A stretch of DNA of 64,000 nucleotides from Dysosmobacter sp. Marseille-Q4140 (GCA_018228705.1 CP073694.1:620001-684000); one strand, 5' to 3'. Counted from the first letter of the stretch, positions 55,119 to 63,585 are shown. The notes: generated from the letters alone by a model not told the origin. Made by a program: numbers and translations.

Positions 55119-55817
55119 TTAATCTTCTACTCCTCTAATAAAACTATCCATCAAATTCGTTAAATGTTCCTCGAGTGTTGCTGTAGCCTCTTTGAGATTT
55201 CTTTTTTTTATAGCATTTACTAACTCCTGATGTCCTGCTTGTAACTTCTTCAAGCTTTTTGCATCAGTAAGTGCAGAAAACATAAACCAATTGCGCATAT
55301 TACATTGCTCATAGAATCGCAAAAGGACATGGTTTCCTGTAGCGTTAATAATAACCCGATGAAATGCTGCATCTTGTTCTGTAAATGTCCGCAAGTCTCC
55401 TTCATCTGCGGATACTTTCATTGAATTCACAATTTTTTGAAGTTCTTCTTCCAGTTCCTGTATCTCTTTATCATTTAGGCAATTAATTACATCCCGAATA
55501 CTCTTAGACTCTAAGCAAATACGGACACTATAGTTATCCCGAATATCTTTCTCTGTTAGGAAACGAACTCGCGACCCCTTAAATGGGACCGTCTCTACAA
55601 GCCCCATAGCTTCCAGATCTCGAATTGCCTCACGGACTGGCCCCTGAGATACTCCTAATTCTTTAGCCCAGTACGTCTCAATAACACGGTCCCCCGGCTT
55701 TAGTTCTCTGGAAAAAATTGCCTCACGAATTGCATTACGGACCTCTTCCCGAAAAACTCTCCGGTAAGAGAATCCTAAGCTGCTATTTTCATGGCCCAAG
55801 ATAATCGCCCCTTCCAT
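55119..55817 (-). CDS. GntR-family regulator with FCD effector domain
   Basis: Regulator of about 232 residues. The winged helix occupies about residues 20-85 (FREEVRNAIREAIFSRELKPGDRVIE, LGVSQGPVREAIRDLEAMGLV), followed by an all-helical FCD domain with metal-binding-type residues in FTEQDAAFHRVI and GHQELVNAI. FCD regulators commonly sense sugar acids or carboxylates, such as hexuronates or lactate. Convergent with the dehydrogenase operon, it is the only local regulator of the island. The start is uncertain: ATG 55817 is used, and a TTG six codons earlier is possible. Confidence 0.9.
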   Translation of the reverse strand: MEGAIILGHENSSLGFSYRRVFREEVRNAIREAIFSRELKPGDRVIETYWAKELGVSQGPVREAIRDLEAMGLVETVPFKGSRVRFLTEKDIRDNYSVRICLESKSIRDVINCLNDKEIQELEEELQKIVNSMKVSADEGDLRTFTEQDAAFHRVIINATGNHVLLRFYEQCNMRNWFMFSALTDAKSLKKLQAGHQELVNAIKKRNLKEATATLEEHLTNLMDSFIRGVED

Positions 55818-56566
55818 TCCGGGCTGTGCCGGCAAAATTCCCGGAGTGATTGCATTTTTTTATTATTATAATCTTTTTGTTTTATTTCGTCAACTTTTGG
55901 AAAATTATATATAAAATTCCATATATAATTTTAAGCGGCCAATCCAATAGTTTTATCTTGCTAAATTACTAAACTAATAAAAGCCAGTCTCAAGGGACCT
56001 CTTTCCACATCGCAACATCTACAATGCAGGCCATATCAGAAAATCGGCTTAGGGTTTTGTATTTTTACATTATAACAATCGCCATATCAAAAGAGCAAAA
56101 ACCTTCAATTTTGGCAAAGAAGCACGTACTTTTCGAAGAAGAAATGTTTTTGGTCAATCTTTTCTCTGTATGAAAAGAGTTCTAACGTTACAAAAACGGC
56201 TACTCTTTTTATTTATTAAACTCTGTAGAAAGCCATATTCTTGAAGTGCTGCAGTGGTCAAGATCTGTGCTCGGATTCGTCTAAAGGGCTGAAAAGTTTT
56301 TCTGATTGAAGGAATAAGCGCTCTTGGGCATTCAACAAAATATGTTTAACGCGTACGCAATATCCGACAGACTTTTGTTCTTTCAATTAAGCCATATTTA
56401 ATTATAATAATTTACGGTATACGTGAGTCGATCGACATGCAGTTGCTCAGCGCGTATTCCTTAATCATTTTATAAGGATAACTATACTCGGTCTATTCCA
56501 CTCGTCCGGGGCAGACGGGTCTGCCCAAAAACGCCGGCAGTCCATCACCCCGCCTTAATTTCAACA
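55818..56566. other. Long AT-rich intergenic region
   Basis: About 750 bases of AT-rich sequence with no supported gene, between gntR and the van operon. Besides the dyad at 55901-55932 nothing definite is seen. Confidence 0.5.
55901..55932 (-). promoter_or_regulatory. Candidate operator upstream of gntR
   Basis: Perfect 12-base arms AAAATTATATAT and ATATATAATTTT with an 8-base spacer, 84 bases before the gntR start. The position and symmetry suit an autoregulatory site, although such AT-rich dyads can arise by chance. Confidence 0.4.
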
Positions 56567-56606
56567 TAAGAAGCCCCCGGCACCCTTGTGCCGGGGGCTT
56601 CTTATG
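56567..56606 (-). terminator. Terminator of the van operon
   Basis: Perfect 17-base arms (ATAAGAAGCCCCCGGCA and complement) around a 6-base loop, 80 bases past the vanT stop on the minus strand. Confidence 0.8.
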
Positions 56607-56685
56607 CGCACCAGAGAACGCAGACAGCACGGCAAAAGACCGGCCTTCCCAAAGCGACCCCGCCCTCAGAAAAGAGCGATTACTT

Positions 56686-58767
56686 TCACATGCAATCGCA
56701 CCGACCGCTCAGCAAACTCAGCCGAGGACTCAGAGATGAGAGCAGTTCGTTGGTAATGGTACCACAGCGTTCAGCAATTTCCCAAGCGGTGATCTCCTGG
56801 CCGCCGTCGCGGCCAATCAGGGTCACCACATCTCCAGGGCGGACCCCAGGCACCTCCGTCACATCCAGAAACAGCTGATCCATGCACATCCGCCCCACCA
56901 TGGGGCACCGGCAGCCCCGGACCAGAGCCTCTCCGCCCCTTTGAGGCAGCTGGCGGGGCAGGCCGTCTCCGTAGCCGATGGTAACCACTGCCATGGCCGT
57001 GTCCCTCTCCGCGCGGAACACCAATCCATAGCCCGCCCCCTCTCCGGCCGCCAGATGCCGCACCGAGGCCACCCGGGCCCGCAGGGACAGCACCGGACGC
57101 AGATCCGGCCAGGCGGCTGTGGGCGAGCCATCGCTGGGTACGCCGTAGAGGATGATTCCCGCGCGCAGATACCGGCAGGGCTGGGGCGGCAAATTCAAAA
57201 GGCCGTAGCTGGACTGGATATGGACGGCACCGGGGTCATAGCCGGAGGAGCGAAGCCAGTCCACCGCCTGGTAGAAACCGTCCAGCTGCCGTTGGGTATA
57301 GTCCTCATCGCCCTTTTCCAGGCTGTCGGAGACGCACAGGTGGGAGAACACCCCGTCAATGCGCAGATTCTTCTCCCGAAACAACCGGCCCAGGGCCTCC
57401 CGATCCGCCGCCGGGACGCCCAGCCGGTGCATGCCGGTGTCCAGGCCCAAGTGGACGCGGACAGGTCCCCGGGCCGCCAGGGCATGGCCGTGAGCCTCGT
57501 CCGCCACGGTCTGGGTCAGGCGCCAGCGGCGCAGCAGCGGGGTATCTTTTGGGTCCGTCCAGCCCAGGATCAAAATAGTTCCCCGGATCCCCGCCTTCCG
57601 CAGGGCAATGCCCTCGCTGAGGCAGGCCACGGCGAAGGCCCGGACCCCTGTCCGCTGCAGCCGCCGGGCGGTCTGCGCCGCCCCGTGGCCGTAGGCGTCC
57701 GCCTTGACCACCGCCATCAGTTCCTGCCCCGGGGACAGGCACTTTCGCAGTACGGCAGCGTTGTGTGCCAGCGCGTCCAGGTCGATCTCCCGCCAAGCCC
57801 GGGCCATGGGCCGGAGCGGCCGGGGACGCAGTGTCAGGACCAGGCCGGACAGGGCAAATGTCAGCAATGCAGCGGCAGTGAAGTGGATCAGGCTGTTTTC
57901 CACCAGCCAGCATTCCCACCCCAGTGCTCCGGCAGCGCCCCGGACCAGCACGATGCACCACGGATGCAGCAGGTAGACCAGGGCGGACAGATGCCGCAGT
58001 TCCCGCCGCTGTCCGCCGTTCACCGCCAGCAGCCAGGCGAAAAGGCATCCCATCACCAAGGGCAGCGCAAGGTACATGCTGTCATGGCGCTGGACGCCCA
58101 GGCTCCGCAGCCGGAAGGCCTCGGCAGTCATAAGGGCCAGACCGGCCAGGGTCCCCAGCGCGGCCGTCCGCCGGGAAAACCGCACTCCCGCCGCACCCAG
58201 CAGGAGAAACAGCGGCACATAGAACAGGCCGTTCCGGGTGTAGGTAAACACCTGAAAAACGGCTCCATACAGGCTCTCCGCACCGGGGAGCCGCATTGCA
58301 AGGCCATAATAGCTGTCGCCGCCCAGGCCGATCAGATACAGCACCTCTGCCACCGCCAGGCCCGCCCGAAGTCCCAGGCGGCGGATCCCTTTTGCGATAG
58401 GCACACCCAGCAGGAGGGCCGGAAAATACCACAGGTGATAGAAGGAGCCGTCGGTCACGAGCTTTCGGAAAAGATCCGGCGTCACCTGCCCGGCGTAGAG
58501 GTTCAGGGGCAGGTACAGCGCCGCCGCGGCGGCATAGAGGGCCATCGTCTTTTTCAGCAAGCGCCGGACGGACCGCCAGCCGGTCCACTCCAGGAAATAC
58601 CCGCTGATCATCAAAAACAGCGGCACCGCCAGCCGGGCCAGCACCCTCGTCAGGAAAAAGTCGCCGGCGGCGGTAAAGGAGGACAGGGGTGAGGTGTGGT
58701 TGCACACCACCAGTACCGCCGCGGCCAGCCTGGCCCAGTCCAGCGCCGCCCGCTTTTCCATCTTCAT
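56686..58767 (-). CDS. vanT: VanT-type membrane serine/alanine racemase
   Basis: Two-part protein of 693 residues that makes D-serine for altered peptidoglycan precursors. Residues 1-320 hold about ten membrane segments in an acyltransferase-3-like domain (LDWARLAAAVLVVCNHTSP), proposed in VanT to bring in L-serine. From about residue 321 there is an alanine-racemase-fold domain: PLP lysine 355 in VVKADAYGHGA, HLGLDTGMHRLG, catalytic-Tyr region IGYGDGLPR, and MCMDQ. ATG 58767 overlaps the vanXY stop (ATGA). The frame is open far upstream, but that part is only the antiframe of vanXY. Length matches known VanT proteins (about 700). Confidence 0.93.
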   Translation of the reverse strand: MKMEKRAALDWARLAAAVLVVCNHTSPLSSFTAAGDFFLTRVLARLAVPLFLMISGYFLEWTGWRSVRRLLKKTMALYAAAAALYLPLNLYAGQVTPDLFRKLVTDGSFYHLWYFPALLLGVPIAKGIRRLGLRAGLAVAEVLYLIGLGGDSYYGLAMRLPGAESLYGAVFQVFTYTRNGLFYVPLFLLLGAAGVRFSRRTAALGTLAGLALMTAEAFRLRSLGVQRHDSMYLALPLVMGCLFAWLLAVNGGQRRELRHLSALVYLLHPWCIVLVRGAAGALGWECWLVENSLIHFTAAALLTFALSGLVLTLRPRPLRPMARAWREIDLDALAHNAAVLRKCLSPGQELMAVVKADAYGHGAAQTARRLQRTGVRAFAVACLSEGIALRKAGIRGTILILGWTDPKDTPLLRRWRLTQTVADEAHGHALAARGPVRVHLGLDTGMHRLGVPAADREALGRLFREKNLRIDGVFSHLCVSDSLEKGDEDYTQRQLDGFYQAVDWLRSSGYDPGAVHIQSSYGLLNLPPQPCRYLRAGIILYGVPSDGSPTAAWPDLRPVLSLRARVASVRHLAAGEGAGYGLVFRAERDTAMAVVTIGYGDGLPRQLPQRGGEALVRGCRCPMVGRMCMDQLFLDVTEVPGVRPGDVVTLIGRDGGQEITAWEIAERCGTITNELLSSLSPRLSLLSGRCDCM

Positions 58768-59504
58768 GCGGGGCACCCCCAGGCGGTGACAATGAAGCCG
58801 CCGATATTGTCCCCGGAGACCTGGCAGCAGCCCTCCGGCAGCTGGACCTCCGTCTCCTCCCCGGCGCAGGGCACATAAAACACCTGGGCCAGTTGGCCGC
58901 CGGGCAAGGGGCAGCTGCGCTGCCGCTGCCGCAGGAAATCCGGGTATTCCTCCAGGCACAGTCCGTTGGCATCCATCAGCAAAGCGTGGGGCGTGCCCAC
59001 ATAGCGGAAGTGCCAGGGCTCCCGGGCAATGCCGGTAACGTCCTCCTTGCCCCGCTGATACCGCTCGATGAATCCGTATTTCGCCGCCGCGCGGCGAAAG
59101 GCGCCGCAGACACCGTCGTAGGGAAAGGCGGGGCGGATGAAATCGATGTGTCCGGCGGCCTTCCCCAGATCGATGGCAAGGCCGCTCTGGTGCTCGCTGC
59201 ACCCAGGGAGGGCCACGTATTTCCGGGTGAAGTCGGCGTCGCTCTCCGCCAGGGTATCGTCCCAGATGGCCTGCTGCTCCGCCTGGCTGCGCCAGCCGGA
59301 GACCAGCACGATTTCGCCCTGACCGCCCACACTCTGGATGCAGGCGGCCAGCAGCCGGGCGGTGCGGCGTTCCAGAAGAATATGGGGATGCAGGCTGTCC
59401 GGCGCCGCCAGGTCCGCCGGGGCGGAGCGGAGGGGATGGTCCCGGTTGATGACCAGCAGCGGTCCCTGAAACACCTGCCGCCGGTGGAGGATGACCGTCC
59501 TCAT
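58764..59504 (-). CDS. vanXY: VanXY-type D,D-dipeptidase/D,D-carboxypeptidase
   Basis: Cytoplasmic zinc peptidase of 246 residues that removes D-Ala-D-Ala dipeptide and trims D-Ala from precursors, so that only D-Ser-ending precursors remain. Zinc-site motifs are SGWRS, CSEHQSGLAID (His105, Asp112) and EPWHFRY (Glu162, His165). There is no signal or anchor, as in VanXY and unlike the VanY-like protein at 10310. Length is like VanXY of vanG clusters. The ATG overlaps the ligase stop by four bases and the stop overlaps vanT, so all three are coupled. Confidence 0.92.
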   Translation of the reverse strand: MRTVILHRRQVFQGPLLVINRDHPLRSAPADLAAPDSLHPHILLERRTARLLAACIQSVGGQGEIVLVSGWRSQAEQQAIWDDTLAESDADFTRKYVALPGCSEHQSGLAIDLGKAAGHIDFIRPAFPYDGVCGAFRRAAAKYGFIERYQRGKEDVTGIAREPWHFRYVGTPHALLMDANGLCLEEYPDFLRQRQRSCPLPGGQLAQVFYVPCAGEETEVQLPEGCCQVSGDNIGGFIVTAWGCPA

Positions 59505-60541
59505 GCTTCCACCCCCAATTCAATGATCCGGCTGACCAGTGTGGTGAACCCCCAGCCCGCGGCAGCCATCATGCTGGGGTAGCGGCTGTGAGGCGTGAAG
59601 CCGGGGATGGTGTTGACCTCGTTGAAGATGATCTCCCCCTCCGGCGTCAGGAACAAATCCACCCGGGCAAAAACCCGGCAGTCCAGAGCCCGATAGATCA
59701 CTTTGGCGGTCTCCTGGATCCGCGCCGCCTGCTCTGGGGAGATCCGGGCGGGACAGTGGATGGCGGAGGTCTTGAGGGTGTACTTCTCCTCGTAGTTAAA
59801 AAAGCCCTGAGACAGCTCGATCTCGTCCACGGCCCCCACAGTCAGGGCGTCGTTTCCCAGAACGGCGCAGCCCACCTCGAAGCCCGGCACCGCCTCCTCC
59901 AGCAGGATCTCCCGGTCATGGGCGAAAGCGGCCTCCAACGCCGCAGCCAGCCGCTCCGGGCTATCCACCCGGCTGACGCCGAAGGAGGAGCCGGCCCGGA
60001 CAGGCTTGACGAACAGCGGATAGCCCAGTCCTTCCGCCGCAGCAGCGATCCGGTGGAAGTCCGCTCCCCGGCGGAACAGGATGCTCCCGGGCACCCGGAC
60101 TCCGGCCAGGGCCGCCAGCTTATGGGCCCGGTCCTTGTCCATGCACAGGGCGCTGGACAATGCTCCGCAGCCGATCAGAGGCACACCGGTCAGTTCCAGC
60201 AGGCCCTGCGCCGTGCCGTCCTCTCCGTTTTTTCCGTGGAGGATGGGAAAGGCTGTGTCGAAGGTCAGGCTGCCGCCGGAGCCGTCCAGCACCAGCAGGC
60301 GGCCAGCCCCCCGGTCCAGCGACAAGGTACAGGGAACGGCTTCCGGCCGGCTCTCCCAGGTGCCGTCCGTCAGATGCTCCAGGGGACCGGCATACCACAG
60401 CCATCGTCCCTCCCGGGTGATGCCCACCGGCAGAGGCGTATAGCGGCTGGGGTCCATGTGGGTGAGCACACCATAGGCGGACTGGAGGGAGACCTCGTGC
60501 TCCGTGGAACAGCCGCCGAACAGTACCAAAATCGTTTTCAT
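59501..60541 (-). CDS. vanG: D-alanine--D-serine ligase (VanG type)
   Basis: ATP-grasp ligase of 346 residues joining D-Ala to D-Ser. It has the ligase start LVLFGGCSTEHEVSLQSA, the ATP-binding FVKPVRAGSSFGVS, the omega loop EKYTLKTSAIHCPA and the metal site FNEVNTIPGFTPHSRYP. The omega loop reads EKYTLKTS rather than the lactate-ligase form, consistent with the VanC/E/G serine group. The ATG at 60541 follows GGGAGG; the TTG-started extension is rejected. Context (vanXY, serine racemase) strongly supports D-Ser specificity over an ordinary Ddl. Confidence 0.93.
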   Translation of the reverse strand: MKTILVLFGGCSTEHEVSLQSAYGVLTHMDPSRYTPLPVGITREGRWLWYAGPLEHLTDGTWESRPEAVPCTLSLDRGAGRLLVLDGSGGSLTFDTAFPILHGKNGEDGTAQGLLELTGVPLIGCGALSSALCMDKDRAHKLAALAGVRVPGSILFRRGADFHRIAAAAEGLGYPLFVKPVRAGSSFGVSRVDSPERLAAALEAAFAHDREILLEEAVPGFEVGCAVLGNDALTVGAVDEIELSQGFFNYEEKYTLKTSAIHCPARISPEQAARIQETAKVIYRALDCRVFARVDLFLTPEGEIIFNEVNTIPGFTPHSRYPSMMAAAGWGFTTLVSRIIELGVEA

Positions 60542-60567
60542 GCAAAATACCTCCCGAAAGCGGAAAA

Positions 60568-60608
60568 CCGCCTTGCTTTGATACGCTGATGGTACCAAAG
60601 CAAGGCGG
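60568..60608 (-). terminator. Hairpin in the leader of the vanG-vanXY-vanT unit
   Basis: Thirteen-base arms (CCGCCTTGCTTTG and complement) with a 15-base loop, followed on the minus strand by TTTTCC, between the VanR-type repeats and the ligase gene. It could attenuate read-through from vanRS or control the resistance transcript. Confidence 0.55.
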
Positions 60609-60623
60609 CGGGAGTATTCTGCT

Positions 60624-60667
60624 TTTCCTGTGAAGTTCCTGCGAGATCCCTGTGAAATTCTTGTGAT
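60624..60667 (-). promoter_or_regulatory. Four 11-bp direct repeats, candidate VanR-binding site
   Basis: On the minus strand four 11-base units follow without gaps: ATCACAAGAAT, TTCACAGGGAT, CTCGCAGGAAC and TTCACAGGAAA. One unit per helical turn is the pattern bound by OmpR-family regulators. It starts right after the vanS stop, and a -10-like AGAATA lies just downstream, so phosphorylated VanR would sit over the -35. Confidence 0.65.
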
Positions 60668-60671
60668 TTTC

Positions 60672-61787
60672 TTACGGCGCCGTCTCCAGGGGCAGGGTGA
60701 CGGTGAAGGAAGTCACCCCGCCGGAACTGCGGGCGGTGATGGTGCCCCCGTGGAGCTCCACGATCTCCTTGGCGATGGCCAGGCCCAGCCCCGCGCCGCC
60801 GGAGGCAGAGGAGCGGGCGCTGTCCAGACGGAAGAACCGCTCGAAGAGGCGCGCCAGCTTTTCCGGCGGAATGTCCGCCCCCCGGTTGGCAAAGGCCAGG
60901 ACAGCCCGGTCTCCCTCCGCCCGACCGGTGACGGTGACTTCCGTGTCCGGGAGGCTGTAATGGCAGGCGTTGCGCAGCAGGTTGTCCAGGACCCGGGCCA
61001 GCTTGTCCGGGTCGCAGGGGCACACCAGCTTCCCCGGCAGCACCAGGCGGCAGGTGAGGTGCGCCTCCGCCAGTTGGGGAGCGAATTCGCTGGCGACCTG
61101 CTGGACCATTCGGACAAGGTCCGTGGGCCGCGTTTCCAGTTCGATATGGGAGAGGTTGAAGCGGGTGATGTCGAAGAACTCGTTGATGAGGTCCTCCAGC
61201 CGTTCCGCCTTGTCCAGGGCGATCCCGGTATACCGCGCCCGCAGCTCCGGCGAGATCTGGGGCTCGTCCCGCAGCAGCGTCAGGTAACCGATGACGCTGG
61301 TGAGGGGCGTTTTCAGGTCGTGGGCCAGATACACCACCAGATCGTTTTTCCGCTGCTCGGCGTCTTTGGCGGCCCGGGCATCCCGAAGGGCCTGCTCCCG
61401 GGCGGCGTTGAGCTGGACCTCCGCCTCCGCCAGGGCTTCCGGCAATACGATGCGCTCCTCCGTGGGCCTGGCCAGCTGCTCGGCGGCGTCGGTCAGGGCC
61501 TCCAGTTGAGCCACGGGCCGGGCCACGAAGAAGTAGCTGATGAACACCCATCCCACCAGCACCACAAAGGTGCAGACCAAGACGATATTGTCCCGCACCC
61601 AGGTCAGCAGCTGATAAAGGGGGCCGCTGTACCAGGTAAAGGAACTGCACACCAGCAATCCCAGAAAGGCCAGCAGAAGCACCACCGCCACCCAGGCCAT
61701 CAGCGCCAGAAGATAGATCCCCCAGGCCCGCCGGGCCCGGCTGCGTCCCTGCTCGGAGAGGCCTTTATATCGTGTTCGCTTACTCAA
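60672..61787 (-). CDS. vanS: VanS-type sensor histidine kinase
   Basis: Membrane kinase of 371 residues. Two membrane segments (about 22-48 and 67-88) flank a very short external loop, followed by HisKA with His156 in YLAHDLKTPLTSVIGYL, N box LLRNACHYS and G2 box GGAGLGLAIAK. The short sensor loop is characteristic of VanS proteins of the vanG/C type. The TTG at 61787 overlaps the end of vanR (ATTGAGTAA) and is preceded by a G-rich site; longer versions are unlikely. It should respond to glycopeptides or wall damage and phosphorylate VanR. Confidence 0.92.
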   Translation of the reverse strand: MSKRTRYKGLSEQGRSRARRAWGIYLLALMAWVAVVLLLAFLGLLVCSSFTWYSGPLYQLLTWVRDNIVLVCTFVVLVGWVFISYFFVARPVAQLEALTDAAEQLARPTEERIVLPEALAEAEVQLNAAREQALRDARAAKDAEQRKNDLVVYLAHDLKTPLTSVIGYLTLLRDEPQISPELRARYTGIALDKAERLEDLINEFFDITRFNLSHIELETRPTDLVRMVQQVASEFAPQLAEAHLTCRLVLPGKLVCPCDPDKLARVLDNLLRNACHYSLPDTEVTVTGRAEGDRAVLAFANRGADIPPEKLARLFERFFRLDSARSSASGGAGLGLAIAKEIVELHGGTITARSSGGVTSFTVTLPLETAP

Positions 61788-62475
61788 TGGTATACCCCAC
61801 TCCCCAGACGGTTTTGATGAATTTCGGCTTCCGGCTGGGCTCGTGCATCTTCTCCCGCAGCCGGGCAATGTGGCTCATGACGGTATTGTTGCTGTCCATA
61901 TAGGCCTCGCCCCACACCGCCTCGAACAGCTCCTCACTGGAGACCACCTGTCCCCGCTTCCGGCACAGGTACCAGAGGATGGAGAACTCCAGAGGCGTCA
62001 GAGCCAGCTCCTCACCGTAAAGGGTGCACTTATGGGTGGTTTGGGAGATCTGGAGGCCCTGGAAATCATATTCCGCTGTTTCCCGGGCCGCTGCCTCACC
62101 GGAGTTATAGCGGAGGTACCGCCGCAGTTGGGTCTTCACCCGGGCCACCAGCTCCAGGGGATTGAAGGGCTTTGTGATATAGTCGTCGGCCCCCAGAGTA
62201 AGGCCCATGATCTTGTCCATGTCCTCCACCCGGGCAGTCAGCATCACGATGGGAAACAGATGCTCCTCCCGGATCTTCTGACATAGGGTGAAGCCATCCA
62301 TGTCCGGCAGCATCACGTCCAGGATGGCCAGGTCCAGCCGGGTCCGCCGCACACAGGCCAGGGCGTCGGCGGCGGTATAGAATTTGTGGACGGTATAGCC
62401 CTCGTTGCTGAGGCAGAGCTCTACCAGATCCGCGATGGCAGTCTCATCGTCCACCACCAGAACATCTACACTCAT
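61780..62475 (-). CDS. vanR: VanR-type response regulator
   Basis: OmpR-family regulator of 231 residues, first in the van operon. The receiver has VVDDE, Asp53 in ILDVMLPDMDG, Thr in MLTAR and Lys in TKPF. The winged helix ends FIKTVWGVGYTIE and has LTPLEFSILWYL, both as in known VanR proteins. GGGAGAAAGGA precedes the ATG. It probably activates its own promoter and the vanG promoter through the 11-bp repeats. Confidence 0.94.
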   Translation of the reverse strand: MSVDVLVVDDETAIADLVELCLSNEGYTVHKFYTAADALACVRRTRLDLAILDVMLPDMDGFTLCQKIREEHLFPIVMLTARVEDMDKIMGLTLGADDYITKPFNPLELVARVKTQLRRYLRYNSGEAAARETAEYDFQGLQISQTTHKCTLYGEELALTPLEFSILWYLCRKRGQVVSSEELFEAVWGEAYMDSNNTVMSHIARLREKMHEPSRKPKFIKTVWGVGYTIE

Positions 62476-62510
62476 AGCAGTTCCTTTCTCCCATAAAAAA
62501 TGTGAGAAAT

Positions 62511-62516
62511 ATTATA
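62511..62516 (-). promoter_or_regulatory. -10 element of the vanRS promoter
   Basis: Consensus TATAAT on the minus strand 36 bases before vanR. The -35 region is poor, as expected for an activated promoter. Confidence 0.6.
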
Positions 62517-62559
62517 ACACGATATGCCTTAAAAGAGAAGCCACAGAAAAACGCCATGT

Positions 62560-62595
62560 ACATCCCGATGTCTCACATCCCAAGGGACACATCCC
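62560..62595 (-). repeat. Three short direct repeats upstream of vanR
   Basis: ACATCCC occurs at 62560-62566, 62575-62581 and 62589-62595 (15 and 14 bases apart), about 50-80 bases upstream of the -10. Possibly a regulator site. Confidence 0.4.
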
Positions 62596-62668
62596 GGCAA
62601 AGTGTCTGCGGGGCCAAATTGAGCAGCATCCCCCCCCGCGCCGCTCCTCACCGGCGGGATACAGCTAA

Positions 62669-62699
62669 GAGGAGAACCGCGCGGCATACGGTTCCCCTC
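62669..62699 (-). terminator. Hairpin between the decayed membrane gene and vanR
   Basis: Eleven-base arms GAGGAGAACCG/CGGTTCCCCTC with one mismatch and a 9-base loop. Likely terminator of the former upstream gene. Confidence 0.5.
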
Positions 62700-62861
62700 C
62701 GGAAGCATCGGACTGAACAAGCTCACCAGTTTAGAAATTCAAAAGTCCCACAAAGATCCTGTTGATTACAATGCCCATTCTGCTTTCTATCCACTGCGGC
62801 CCAAGTGCTTTCAGGCGTTTTTTAAAATCAGCGGATCAGAGGCTTGCTGAAACGCGCTTGT

Positions 62862-63480
62862 TTAAATCAGCTCGCGTTTTCTCTGGCCGCAGCATGTCAC
62901 CACGCAGAGAATGATACTGACCGTCAAAAGTCCGGCAGCCACCGCCGTCTCCGTCCCTCTCGGCATCCAGGGACCGTTCTCCCAGACTCGCCGAAAGCAG
63001 AAGGGCCGATCCAGAAGTCAGCTGCCCAGCACCGCTCCCACCGCCGCAAACAGAGGCAGAGCCTTGAGCAGCATGGCGATATAGCTGCCGCTGCACACTG
63101 AGAGAGGAACACCGTGAGGCCGGCAGCCGCCAGGGACAGCGCCAGGATCAGTCCCGCCAGCACCACGAGATAGGTCCCGTAAGTCCAGTCGAACCAGGGT
63201 GAGCCCCAAGCCCAGATCCCGCCCAGGCCGCAATCGCGAAACCGCAGAGGCTTCTGCGCCAGGAAGGGAACAGTATAAACCACAAGATTGACGGCTGTCA
63301 GCACCAATGCGGAGCATAGGGCGGCCGCCATCTGGGTGGTCAGAACGGCCCGCCCCCGGCGGGAGGTCCACTGCCTGTGAAGGGGAGTGCAAGGCTTTGG
63401 CGGAGGGACAACATTTCCGGCACGCTGAGGAGGCCGCGGGCCTTGTGCGGCCTGTGTGGACGGAGGTTGACGAAGAAGTT
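62862..63480 (-). pseudogene. Decayed multi-span membrane protein gene
   Basis: Three minus-strand frames together resemble one membrane protein. One piece runs from about 63400 to 63100 (RAVLTTQMAAALCSALVLTA onward to GLTVFLSQC). It continues in another frame as CSGSYIAMLLKALPLFAAVGAVLGS, hits an in-frame TGA, then goes on as LLDRPFCFRR to a hydrophobic segment and the stop at 62862. At least one frameshift near 63098, one stop codon and probably a further shift near 63370 are needed to explain it. It may have been an ABC-2-like permease, but the family is not certain. It is not expressed as a full protein. Confidence 0.6.
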
Positions 63481-63585
63481 TTTCGAGGGTATCTCCAGAG
63501 GGGAAACAGCATGGGAGATGGAACTAATGGCGGTTTTGAGGGGTAAATCCGGTGATTTTTGCCAGCCAAAAAAGTACTAGATAAA

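Noticed and set aside
58768..59523. N-terminal extension of VanT by about 250 residues
   Set aside because: The extension is a Pro/Arg/Gly-rich antiframe of vanXY. ATG 58767 overlaps the vanXY stop and begins the membrane domain typical of VanT.
62669..62699. Group II intron domain V
   Set aside because: The hairpin resembles it only superficially; there is no catalytic triad in the right place and no intron-encoded protein.
62836..63580. Separate small genes in the right-end region
   Set aside because: The open frames are pieces of one frameshifted membrane-protein gene and its antiframes, with no ribosome sites.
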